Origin: Candidatus Nanohalarchaeota archaeon
GTDB lineage: Archaea > EX4484-52 > B79-G9
Length of the DNA: 13,243 nt
NCBI GenBank assembly: GCA_003660865.1
Contig: QMVA01000021.1
Span: forward strand, 1-13,243
Direction of reading: 5' to 3'
This document shows positions 7,854 through 13,243 of the stretch, one piece after another. Position 1 is the first letter of the stretch; every line of letters begins with the position of its first letter. The notes under the pieces were generated by a model. It was given only the letters and a program-made list of their open reading frames with translations, searched no databases and was not told where the DNA came from. The position numbers and the translations under genes are program-made.

Positions 7854-8071
7854 TGTTATTTCCACGTGGGTTCAATACCCGCAGCTTGCTGCGGATATAA
7901 TTCACTTGGGAAGACTAAAAATCGCCGACTTAGAAATCCGCGTAATACCCCAGAGCTTGCTCCGTTTGGGATGCCGTCAAAGCCAGACATTATCGTATGG
8001 CTTTGCCACATACGTCACTATTGGTACAGTATTTGCCGTGAGTATAGCGAATTTCAGGCGATTTTTTTTAT
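7854..8071 (+). repeat. structured intergenic repeat, copy B (uninterrupted)
   Basis: This is the short form of the element also seen at 4652-5000. Stem-loops are CCGCAGC-tt-GCTGCGG (7879-7894), a CCCA...TGGG hairpin around gagcttgctc (7949-7970), and CAAAGCCA (7978-7985) / TGGCTTTG (7998-8005). It ends in a T8 tract (8062-8069). The arms of the last hairpin are identical to copy A, but the loops differ in length (12 versus 16 bases). The weak outer stem here (ccacgtggg against cacttggg) shows that the first hairpin's outer arm has decayed. The element lies 14 bases 3' of the stop codon of the minus-strand gene at 8086, the same relative place as copy A. Confidence 0.8.
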
Positions 8072-8085
8072 TTCGTATCTGTTCC

Positions 8086-8418
8086 TTAAGCCCAGATATC
8101 TGCGAGTTCTTTTTGCACTTTGCCTAGTTTTTCGAGCTTTCCTGTAACGCTGTTTAGGTTCTTTTCCACTTTAATGCGGCGATCGTTCAGCTTGCTTTCA
8201 TTGTTTGCAAATTCTGTTATCATGCCGCGTAGTTCCATTTCTTTTGTCTGAATACTTTTTAGGTTATTTTTGACGTCTTCTAACTCGTTTTCGAGTTTGG
8301 ATTTATCGTCTTTGATTTTTCTGATCTCAACTTTCAAATCCCTGAAAATCTGCATAATCTCTATTTCTTTTTGTTTTCCTTCCACAGATACGTTGTTTAC
8401 ATTGTCGTTTTCATCCAT
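8086..8418 (-). CDS. small cytoplasmic coiled-coil protein
   Basis: 110 residues. An acidic, Asn-rich first 15 residues (MDENDNVNNVSVEG) is followed by an almost continuous heptad-like helix to about residue 105, rich in Lys, Glu, Leu and Asn (for example KLENELEDVKNNLKSIQTK). It has no Cys, no signal peptide and no membrane segment. The ribosome-binding site GAGGTGAT at 8429-8422 is the best in the window and fixes the ATG at 8418. No family is recognised. By shape it could be a structural or chaperone-like homo-oligomer. It is a single gene, separated from the coiled-coil operon by the repeat copy and spacer, and its upstream side faces the hairpin cluster. Confidence 0.75.
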   Translation of the reverse strand: MDENDNVNNVSVEGKQKEIEIMQIFRDLKVEIRKIKDDKSKLENELEDVKNNLKSIQTKEMELRGMITEFANNESKLNDRRIKVEKNLNSVTGKLEKLGKVQKELADIWA

Positions 8419-8421
8419 TAC

Positions 8422-8429
8422 ATCACCTC
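8422..8429 (-). promoter_or_regulatory. strong ribosome-binding site GAGGTGAT
   Basis: This is complementary to the archaeal 16S rRNA 3' end (AUCACCUC), three bases before the ATG at 8418. It sets the start of the small coiled-coil gene and supports an archaeal origin for the window. Confidence 0.75.
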
Positions 8430-8440
8430 TTAATTATAGT

Positions 8441-8772
8441 TGAAGACATAACTTTTGGAACTCATGTCTTCACCATATCATCAAAAATCACTTTGTGATT
8501 TTTATGATTCAGCAAATCAAAGGATTTGCCCGAATCCTTAAAATTGCCATACAATTCCAAGACTGCGGAATTGCCATACAATTCCTAATTTCGCAATCAC
8601 TAAAAATCCGCTTTATGTGGTGGATTTTTGTGACGATAAAAATCAATTAGATATCGATTTTTAGTCATATAGGAAATCGGTACGATTTGCGGAATTTTAA
8701 AAATTTGTACCAAATTTCCAATTTTCGAAATGGGTGAACATTTCGAAAATCCAGTGAATCAAAGATTCACCC
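8441..8772. repeat. cluster of about a dozen short perfect stem-loops
   Basis: Successive perfect inverted repeats fill this gene-free stretch. They include TGAAGACAT/ATGTCTTCA (8441-8472), AAAAATCAC-ttt-GTGATTTTT (8483-8503), GCAAATC-aaag-GATTTGC (8512-8529), GGAATTG-ccata-CAATTCC (8567-8585), AAAAATCC/GGATTTTT (8602-8629), TAAAAATC/GATTTTTA (8637-8663), AAATCG-gta-CGATTT (8674-8688), AAATTTG-tac-CAAATTT (8701-8717), ATTTTCGAAATG/CATTTCGAAAAT (8721-8750, 12 bp) and GTGAATC-aaa-GATTCAC (8754-8770). Most loops are 3-6 bases. The sequence AATTGCCATACAATTCC is also directly repeated (about 8542-8558 and 8569-8585). It could be a folded leader of the minus-strand gene at 8418, an accumulation of small mobile palindromes, or a protein-binding or replication region. 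Confidence 0.75.
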
Positions 8773-8774
8773 GG

Positions 8775-8995
8775 ATAGATTAACGTCTCTTGGTTTTTGG
8801 CTAAGTTTGTTCCTTTAGTAACGACGTCAACTATATTCCAAAAAACACCGCGAGTATATGCTGACCGCTGGTTTTCTCCGTATGCATGCTCTGTTGTGTG
8901 CGTTTCTACGCCTCCATTATACGGGGTGTTGTCTTAAACTCTTGCGGGCAGCCGTCATCATAATCGCTGTGTGAATATGAGTCCTGTGCTAAAGT
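8775..8995 (-). pseudogene. probable frameshifted relic of an unrecognised gene
   Basis: Two minus-strand frames join into one plausible protein of about 73 residues. From 8995 the first frame reads TLAQDSYSHSDYDDGCPQEF, and K follows at 8935-8933. The second frame continues from 8933 with DNTPYNGGVETHTTEHAYGE and later RGVFWNIVDVVTKGTNL. One lost base at about 8933 separates them; the first frame would stop at a TAG nine codons later. A TAA at 8998-8996 closes the 5' side and no start codon is evident. Composition is balanced and protein-like, and the stretch is richer in G+C than its surroundings. The 3' end runs into the hairpin cluster. The alternative is a non-coding structured segment (AACACC at 8844-8849 can pair with GGTGTT at 8925-8930). 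The family is not recognised. Confidence 0.45.
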
Positions 8996-9010
8996 TTAGT
9001 TTTGTATTAC

Positions 9011-9035
9011 TTTTATAAGTGACGATATATAAATA
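9011..9035 (+). promoter_or_regulatory. candidate promoter region for the MoxR gene
   Basis: TTTTATAAG (9011-9019) and ATATATAAATAA (about 9025-9036) are both TATA-like. The second would give a transcript starting near 9055 and a leader of about 115 bases before the ATG at 9171. From 9036 to 9170 I see no gene, only A/T-rich leader sequence with a loose inverted repeat GTAAAGT / ACTTTTAC near 9056-9072. Confidence 0.35.
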
Positions 9036-9170
9036 ATTAGCTATATACTCTAATAGTAAAGTGAACTTTTACAGTTTATTTATTTCAATGACGAGTAGAT
9101 ATTGAAAGCTTAATAGTATAGAGGGATAGAGTTGTGGGTGAGTTGTATAGACAAGCGTGAATTAGAGATA

Positions 9171-10145
9171 ATGTCTGATAGGATTGCAGAGTATAATGAG
9201 AAACTAGATAGTGTACACAAGGAAATCGGCAAGGCTGTTATCGGGCAGAAGGATGTTCTTGATGCTGTGTTTACATGCATGCTCTCTAATGGTAATATAT
9301 TGCTTGAGGGTGCGCCGGGACTTGCAAAGACCCTGCTTATTATGAGTATTGCTAAAACTGTCAAGGAAACGAAGTTCCAGAGAATTCAGTTTACGCCGGA
9401 TCTGCTGCCGGCAGATATCCTGGGTATTTCTGCATACGATCCAGAGAAGGGGTTCTATACTATGAAGGGGCCGATTTTTGCTAATTTTATTCTTGCAGAT
9501 GAGATTAACAGGGCGCCTCCGAAGGTTCAGAGTGCAATGCTATCTGTGATGCAGGAGAAAATTGTCGTCATAGGAAAGGAAACTTTTCCCCTTCCGCCTC
9601 CGTTTTTTGTGATGGCTACGCAGAATCCTCTTGAGCAACAAGGGGTTTATCCGCTGCCGGAGGCGCAGATTGACAGGTTCCTGTTCAAGATTGCTGTCAA
9701 GTATCCCAAGAAAGAAGAGGAGAGATTAATTGTTGACCACAATACGATGATTAATGATTTTGAAAGTTATGATATTGAGAATGTGCTGGTTCCACAGGAC
9801 ATATTTGATATGCAGTCTATTGTAAAGGAGGTTTATCTTGCGCCGGAAATCAAGCATTATATTGTCGAGCTGATTAATGCTACCAGAAATCCCGAGGAGT
9901 ATGGGATGAAGTATGGCAAGTATATTGATTGGGGTGCGTCACCAAGGGCATCTATCGCACTTCTTATTACGGCAAAGGCACATGCTTTTCTTGAGAACAG
10001 GGCATATGTGCTGCCGGAGGATGTGCGTGAGGTTGCGCACAATGTGCTGAGGCACAGGATTATCCTGAATTATGAGGGAAAAGCAGTGGAATTAGAGACT
10101 GATACAATCATTGATGAAATTCTCCGGTCCGTAGCGGTTTTGTGA
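9171..10145 (+). CDS. moxR: MoxR-family AAA+ ATPase
   Basis: 324 residues from ATG 9171, the usual length for MoxR. Walker A is GAPGLAKT (47-54). The MoxR signature TPDLLPADILG follows at about 75-85. Walker B is FILADE (106-111), continuing INRAPPKVQSAMLSVMQE. Sensor 1 is ATQNP (149-153), followed by EAQIDRF (164-170) with the arginine region, and the lid carries ASPRAS. All ATPase residues appear intact. The reading frame extends upstream to a TTG at 9132, but the protein aligns with the family only from about this ATG. MoxR proteins act with DUF58 and VWA partners as chaperones in complex assembly or metal insertion. Here the partners follow on the opposite strand: the MoxR stop is seven bases from the DUF58 stop, so the gene is convergent and needs its own promoter. 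Cytoplasmic. Confidence 0.95.
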   Translation: MSDRIAEYNEKLDSVHKEIGKAVIGQKDVLDAVFTCMLSNGNILLEGAPGLAKTLLIMSIAKTVKETKFQRIQFTPDLLPADILGISAYDPEKGFYTMKGPIFANFILADEINRAPPKVQSAMLSVMQEKIVVIGKETFPLPPPFFVMATQNPLEQQGVYPLPEAQIDRFLFKIAVKYPKKEEERLIVDHNTMINDFESYDIENVLVPQDIFDMQSIVKEVYLAPEIKHYIVELINATRNPEEYGMKYGKYIDWGASPRASIALLITAKAHAFLENRAYVLPEDVREVAHNVLRHRIILNYEGKAVELETDTIIDEILRSVAVL

Positions 10146-10152
10146 ATCCGGA

Positions 10153-11103
10153 TTACCTGCCTGTACCCCACATGTTGAACCATTTTATAAGCGGGTTTAT
10201 AAATGGCTCATTGGTGTAGCATTTTATGAATCCGGCGTGGACATCTTTAAATATTCTCTCAATATTCTTTTCCTGTTTTTCAGCTTCCATCCGGTATTTT
10301 TCGCGGATTCTGTCAAGGTTTACGTCTGTGACAGATTTCGTTATGGGATCAGACATCCTGAAGTTTCCCAGGTCATCCGGGATGAAACTGTCTCTTATGT
10401 CTCTCACCATTATACCGAGTACTCCTTCGAACTTTGATGATGCCGCTTTCAGGAGATCTTCCCATTCGTCGCCGACATTGATAAAGTCAGATATTATGAA
10501 TACTATGCTCTTGCTATCCAGTGACGATGTGGCAGTTTTTAGGCCAGAATATAGATTGCACCCTCCTCCATAATTTTTTTGGTTGCTGAGTTCCCTTAAA
10601 ATTCTGTAGTACTGGTCGGATGCTTTCGAGGGCGGTATGTTCTTGTGGATCCGGTCACCGAACATCCCTATTCCTGCTTTGTCGCCTACTTCAATTGCTG
10701 TATATACCAAGCTTCCTGCAATTACTGAAGCGTATTCGGTTTTTAGCTTGTCCTGCGTGCCAAAGATCATTGTTTCTGAGGTGTCGAGGAGGACGTATAT
10801 GTTCAGGTCGCGCTCTTCTTCATAGACCCTGACATAAAGCTTATCGATTTTTTTTGATGTGGACACTCTTCTTGAAATTTTCCAATCAATCATCGAGGCA
10901 TCGTCAGAGATAATGTATTCTCTCAACCCTGCGAATTCCATACCGCGGCCGCGAAATATAACCTTGTATTTTAAGATAAATCTGACTTCATCGACTAATC
11001 TTTTGACATTTACATCTATTTCATGCATGAGATTTTTGATTTCAGGATGAATATGGAGCTTGCTTTGCCGGATTTCTTCGTCTTTGATGTCTATTGCCTT
11101 CAT
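10153..11103 (-). CDS. DUF58 domain protein, MoxR partner with a degenerate VWA fold
   Basis: 316 residues from ATG 11103; an in-frame TTG at 11112 is a less likely start. The DUF58 signature lies at about 52-79: RGRGMEFAGLREYIISDD followed by IDWKISRR. After it comes a VWA-like core whose metal-site motif reads DTSET (107-111) rather than a full DxSxS, with a second conserved segment IISDF further on. No membrane helix or signal peptide is present, so it is probably a cytosolic or membrane-peripheral adaptor. The gene lies 20 bases after the VWA stop and is probably co-transcribed with it. MoxR-DUF58-VWA association is well established as a gene neighbourhood; the exact client here is unknown. 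The C-terminus (WFNMWGTGR) runs up to the convergent MoxR stop. Confidence 0.9.
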   Translation of the reverse strand: MKAIDIKDEEIRQSKLHIHPEIKNLMHEIDVNVKRLVDEVRFILKYKVIFRGRGMEFAGLREYIISDDASMIDWKISRRVSTSKKIDKLYVRVYEEERDLNIYVLLDTSETMIFGTQDKLKTEYASVIAGSLVYTAIEVGDKAGIGMFGDRIHKNIPPSKASDQYYRILRELSNQKNYGGGCNLYSGLKTATSSLDSKSIVFIISDFINVGDEWEDLLKAASSKFEGVLGIMVRDIRDSFIPDDLGNFRMSDPITKSVTDVNLDRIREKYRMEAEKQEKNIERIFKDVHAGFIKCYTNEPFINPLIKWFNMWGTGR

Positions 11104-11123
11104 GAAAATCAACTTATTGAATC

Positions 11124-12107
11124 TTAGGGTATTGTCTTATATTTGGTTGCTCCAAGACCCCATTCTATTAATAGCAGTAGAGCGGCGAGAATCAGTATGT
11201 ATTTTACAAGAGGTATTCTTGTCGTGTCCTTTGCCAGTACTGCGCTTTCAAAGGCGGCGTCCAACTCGTCTTTATTTGTTACGAAAAAATACTCGCCGTT
11301 GGTCTGGTTTGCGATGTTTTTCAGTTCAGTTACATTCAGTTCCTGAAATTCTACTGTTGTTGCGTTTGTCTCTTTCAGGTGAGATGGTAGTTCAGAATCC
11401 TGATTGATGTTTAATGTGTCATTTCTGAGACCTACGCCGATTGCATAGACTGTAATGTTGTTTGTTATAATATACTTTAGAGATTCTCCAAGGTCTACTC
11501 CCCTGTTGTTGCGACCATCGGTTATTAATGTCACTACTCTTTTCTTTGAAGTGTTTACCAACAGCCCGCTCGAAGTTATCAGGGCATCTCCAATTGCAGT
11601 GCCTGCGACAGAATCGAAAGTGATTTCGCGCAGTAATAGTTTTAGCTCTTTGTGGTCATCAGTTAGTTCTGATTTTACATATGATTTACCTGCAAATGTG
11701 ACTATACCTATCTTTGTATTCCCCGGGACTTTGCCCATAAGGTGTATTGCTGAGTCTTTTGCAGATTCAAGCCTGCTTGGCTCAAAAGTTCCGTTGTCAG
11801 ATGTCAGCATACTTGATGATGTATCTATTGCAAATATATAATCTGTGTCAGAAACAGTATCTATGATGATGAGTGTTAGGTTCGAGATGCCGACGATTAT
11901 CAGAAACATTGCAGCAATGCGGAGTGTGAGTGTCAGGTAGTTTTTATGAAGTATCTCATAGCCAATGACTCTTTTAAGGGTTTCATAGTTTGCAAATTTT
12001 ATTGTTCTTTTTTCTATTTTTCTTAATGTGACGATGTGGATGATGACAATTAACCCGATTAAGACTATCAGTAAATTGACATTCTCATAGGTGTAGCTTA
12101 TCTGCAT
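11124..12107 (-). CDS. membrane-anchored von Willebrand factor A protein (BatA/BatB-like)
   Basis: 327 residues. A membrane helix lies at about 10-27, a basic cytoplasmic loop follows (with KIEKRTIKFANYETLKR), then a second helix at about 62-83. The VWA domain starts near 88 with an intact MIDAS: DTSSS (95-99), the threonine of GTAIGDAL, and ITDGRNN. A C-terminal helix (about 303-320) is followed by a short basic tail. This is the BatA/BatB layout (two helices, VWA, one helix). Several N-x-S/T sequons in the VWA domain support an outside location. The ribosome-binding site is GTGAT at 12116-12112, five bases before the ATG at 12107. It is the first gene of the VWA-DUF58 operon and the likely membrane-side effector of the MoxR system; the bound ligand is unknown. 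Confidence 0.9.
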   Translation of the reverse strand: MQISYTYENVNLLIVLIGLIVIIHIVTLRKIEKRTIKFANYETLKRVIGYEILHKNYLTLTLRIAAMFLIIVGISNLTLIIIDTVSDTDYIFAIDTSSSMLTSDNGTFEPSRLESAKDSAIHLMGKVPGNTKIGIVTFAGKSYVKSELTDDHKELKLLLREITFDSVAGTAIGDALITSSGLLVNTSKKRVVTLITDGRNNRGVDLGESLKYIITNNITVYAIGVGLRNDTLNINQDSELPSHLKETNATTVEFQELNVTELKNIANQTNGEYFFVTNKDELDAAFESAVLAKDTTRIPLVKYILILAALLLLIEWGLGATKYKTIP

Positions 12108-12154
12108 TTTTGAATCACTTCTAAGTGTTTTGCAGTTAAATTATAGGAGTTCTG

Positions 12155-12168
12155 GAATATAAATATTC
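12155..12168 (-). promoter_or_regulatory. TATA-containing palindrome upstream of the VWA-DUF58 operon
   Basis: GAATATAAATATTC is a perfect palindrome (6-bp arms, AA centre) containing ATTTATAT on the minus strand. Transcription would begin near 12130-12135, leaving a leader of about 25 bases. A symmetric TATA region can also be a repressor target. A 24-codon minus-strand frame (12210-12136) crosses this site and is therefore unlikely to be a gene. Confidence 0.45.
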
Positions 12169-12230
12169 GCGGAGTTCAGAAGCTTGGATGATTTCAAGAT
12201 TTATCGCCATTAGATGCGTTATGTGCGATG

Positions 12231-12269
12231 AAAAAAAAGATGATGACCCTGCCTGGGAGGACAGGGTCA
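12231..12269 (-). terminator. hairpin plus T8 terminator, last unit of the tandem array
   Basis: On the minus strand TGACCCTG-tcctcccagg-CAGGGTCA is followed after five bases by T8 (A8 at 12231-12238 on the plus strand). It stands after the surface-protein gene that ends at 12412 and before the promoter of the VWA gene, where it would stop read-through between the two. Confidence 0.55.
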
Positions 12270-12391
12270 AAGGGAAGAGAGCATATGTAAATATAATGAC
12301 CCTGCCTGGGAGGACAGGGTCAAAGGGAAGAGAGCATATGTAAATGTAATGACCCTGCCTGGGAAGACAGGGTCAAGGGAAGAGATAAACA
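12244..12391. repeat. 53-bp tandem repeat, about 2.7 units, each with a stem-loop
   Basis: The units start at 12244, 12297 and 12350, an exact 53-base period. Each begins TGACCCTG-cctgggagga-CAGGGTCA (8-bp stem, 10-base loop) and continues with AAGGGAAGAGAGCATATGTA. The first two units differ by one base. The third has one loop change and one deleted A, and diverges after AGGGAAGAGA. The array occupies most of the 3' spacer of the minus-strand surface-protein gene. With only three units and hairpin repeats at a fixed period, it is not a CRISPR array. Confidence 0.9.
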
Positions 12392-12411
12392 TATTCTCTT
12401 TTGCTATCACC

Positions 12412-13243
12412 TCACAGTACATCTGCCATTACTGTCAGCGTTCCATTGGTTACTGCACCTACTGGTACTCCGTAAGGGACATAGAGCCTTAGGTCAACGG
12501 CAAATGAGTCGCCGGGCGTTAGCTTATTACTCGAATATACCTCGTCTAAACTGCATCCGCTTGTACCTGGTGCATCTGCATTCCATCGGTAAAATCTTAC
12601 CTTGCTGCAATCAGCACTAACAGCTGCGCAGTAGTCTGCACTGCCTATTGTGAATTTGTCCACTACACCCCAACTGCTATCTCCAGAGCCAACAATTGAT
12701 TTAGAGCCATCGCTCAAATCAATATCTCCTGTCTCATCGATGGTATGTGCTGTTGTACCGAGATGGAGCTTTCCCACACCGGTTCCATTACAGTAAGACC
12801 CATCAGATGCTGTTGCCCAAAAATATTCATTCGGACCTACACGTAATCTTCCCTGTCGCTTGTAGTTTGTTGGTAGTGTCAAATAGACTATGTCTGTGCT
12901 GTGATTGAACTCCAACCGGTCAACAAATGCATATTCATTCTCAGACATACTGCTGTTTTTAATTGCAAGGAAATTTGCAGCATCATAATTTGTTACGACA
13001 CCAGTACCGAATGGCCTTACTGTGGGTTGTGACGTGTTGAACCAGACATGGGTCAGGTTCGTTGAGCCGATGTTTTCTATTTGTATCTGGCTGAGGTTCA
13101 AACTATTATATGTATAGTTTACTACCATGGTCCCGGGATCCTGTGTATTATAGTTCAGTACCTGTGGCGTAATATCAATCATTGTTTTTGACGCGATGGT
13201 TAAGGTTACTGTTGCGTTTCCTGTCACGTTGACATCGAAAGCA
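12412..13243 (-). CDS. secreted surface protein, C-terminal part only (5' end beyond the window)
   Basis: The frame is open from the right edge of the window to TGA at 12414-12412 and covers 276 complete codons; the in-frame GTG at 13227 is internal and not a start. The sequence is beta-rich with many N-x-S/T sequons (VTGNATVTL, NYTYNS, NLTHV, NHSTD, NGTGV) and four Cys in the C-terminal half. A NEW3-like region (IQIENIGSTNL) comes first. Then follows an unrecognised domain ending in a beta segment, DLRLYVPYGVPVGAVTNGTL, close to the C-terminus. No membrane helix or cell-wall anchor follows; the protein stops at ADVL. This fits an exported S-layer- or pilin-like subunit whose signal sequence is missing here. 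By eye it is richer in G+C than the other genes, which could mean transfer or high expression. Confidence 0.75.
   Translation of the reverse strand, partial: AFDVNVTGNATVTLTIASKTMIDITPQVLNYNTQDPGTMVVNYTYNSLNLSQIQIENIGSTNLTHVWFNTSQPTVRPFGTGVVTNYDAANFLAIKNSSMSENEYAFVDRLEFNHSTDIVYLTLPTNYKRQGRLRVGPNEYFWATASDGSYCNGTGVGKLHLGTTAHTIDETGDIDLSDGSKSIVGSGDSSWGVVDKFTIGSADYCAAVSADCSKVRFYRWNADAPGTSGCSLDEVYSSNKLTPGDSFAVDLRLYVPYGVPVGAVTNGTLTVMADVL

Noticed and set aside
7827..8147. Plus-strand frames of 92-106 codons over repeat copy B
   Set aside because: Copy A breaks these frames with a one-base length change and stops, so the sequence is conserved as structure rather than as protein.
8840..8935. tRNA-like fold closed by AACACC / GGTGTT
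   Set aside because: There is no T-arm or anticodon arm of the right size and spacing. The segment is better explained as a relic of coding sequence on the minus strand.
8957..8963. Box C-like ATGATGA on the minus strand suggesting a C/D guide RNA
   Set aside because: No box D (CTGA) or D'/C' pair is found at the spacing such RNAs need.
9132..9170. Upstream TTG start for MoxR
   Set aside because: The extra 13 residues do not resemble the family N-terminus, and ATG 9171 gives a normal-length protein.
12136..12210. 24-codon minus-strand frame upstream of the VWA gene
   Set aside because: It covers the TATA palindrome expected for the VWA promoter and has no ribosome-binding site.
12244..12391. 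Possible CRISPR array
   Set aside because: Units are nearly identical along their full 53 bases, so there are no unique spacers, and only three units exist.
12270..12396. 41-codon minus-strand frame starting ATG 12394 after a GAGGTGAT motif
   Set aside because: The frame runs through the 53-bp repeats and its stem-loops. The motif is about 14 bases from the ATG, too far for normal initiation, and overlaps the end of the surface-protein gene.

Overview
The window looks archaeal. Ribosome-binding sites have the GAGGTGAT / GTGAT form, A/T-rich TATA-like boxes lie upstream of several genes, and the secreted proteins are crowded with N-x-S/T sequons and Ig-like or CARDB/NEW3-like modules. Base composition is A/T-rich. 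The lineage cannot be fixed from this sequence; a euryarchaeal or DPANN-like genome is a reasonable guess.

Layout. (1) 1-4640, plus strand: a possible tail of an upstream gene, then a two-gene operon for cell-surface proteins. These are a Ca-binding TSP3-type protein with a C-terminal anchor and a 1119-residue Ig-like, glycosylation-rich protein with two C-terminal membrane helices. (2) 4652-8418, mainly minus strand: a tightly coupled three-gene operon (long coiled-coil protein, a 39-residue single-helix microprotein, and a polytopic membrane protein with HELFH) and a separate small coiled-coil gene. A structured repeat lies directly 3' of the operon and another copy directly 3' of the small gene; they share stem-loops but differ by two hairpin-bearing insertions. 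(3) 8441-9130, no intact gene: a dense run of about a dozen short perfect stem-loops, then what looks like the frameshifted relic of a gene on the minus strand. (4) 9171-12107: a MoxR AAA+ ATPase facing a VWA membrane protein and a DUF58 protein. This is the usual MoxR/DUF58/VWA partnership, but with the ATPase convergent to its partners. (5) 12108-13243: a 53-bp tandem repeat made of terminator-like hairpins, then the 3' part of another secreted surface protein running off the right edge.

Working together (inference): MoxR ATPases with DUF58 and VWA proteins are thought to act as chaperone or metal-insertion systems for VWA or envelope proteins. Having them beside three surface proteins suggests a cell-envelope locus. 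The membrane metalloprotease-like operon may also act on the envelope. The most unusual content is the population of small palindromes and the structured repeat family in the intergenic DNA.
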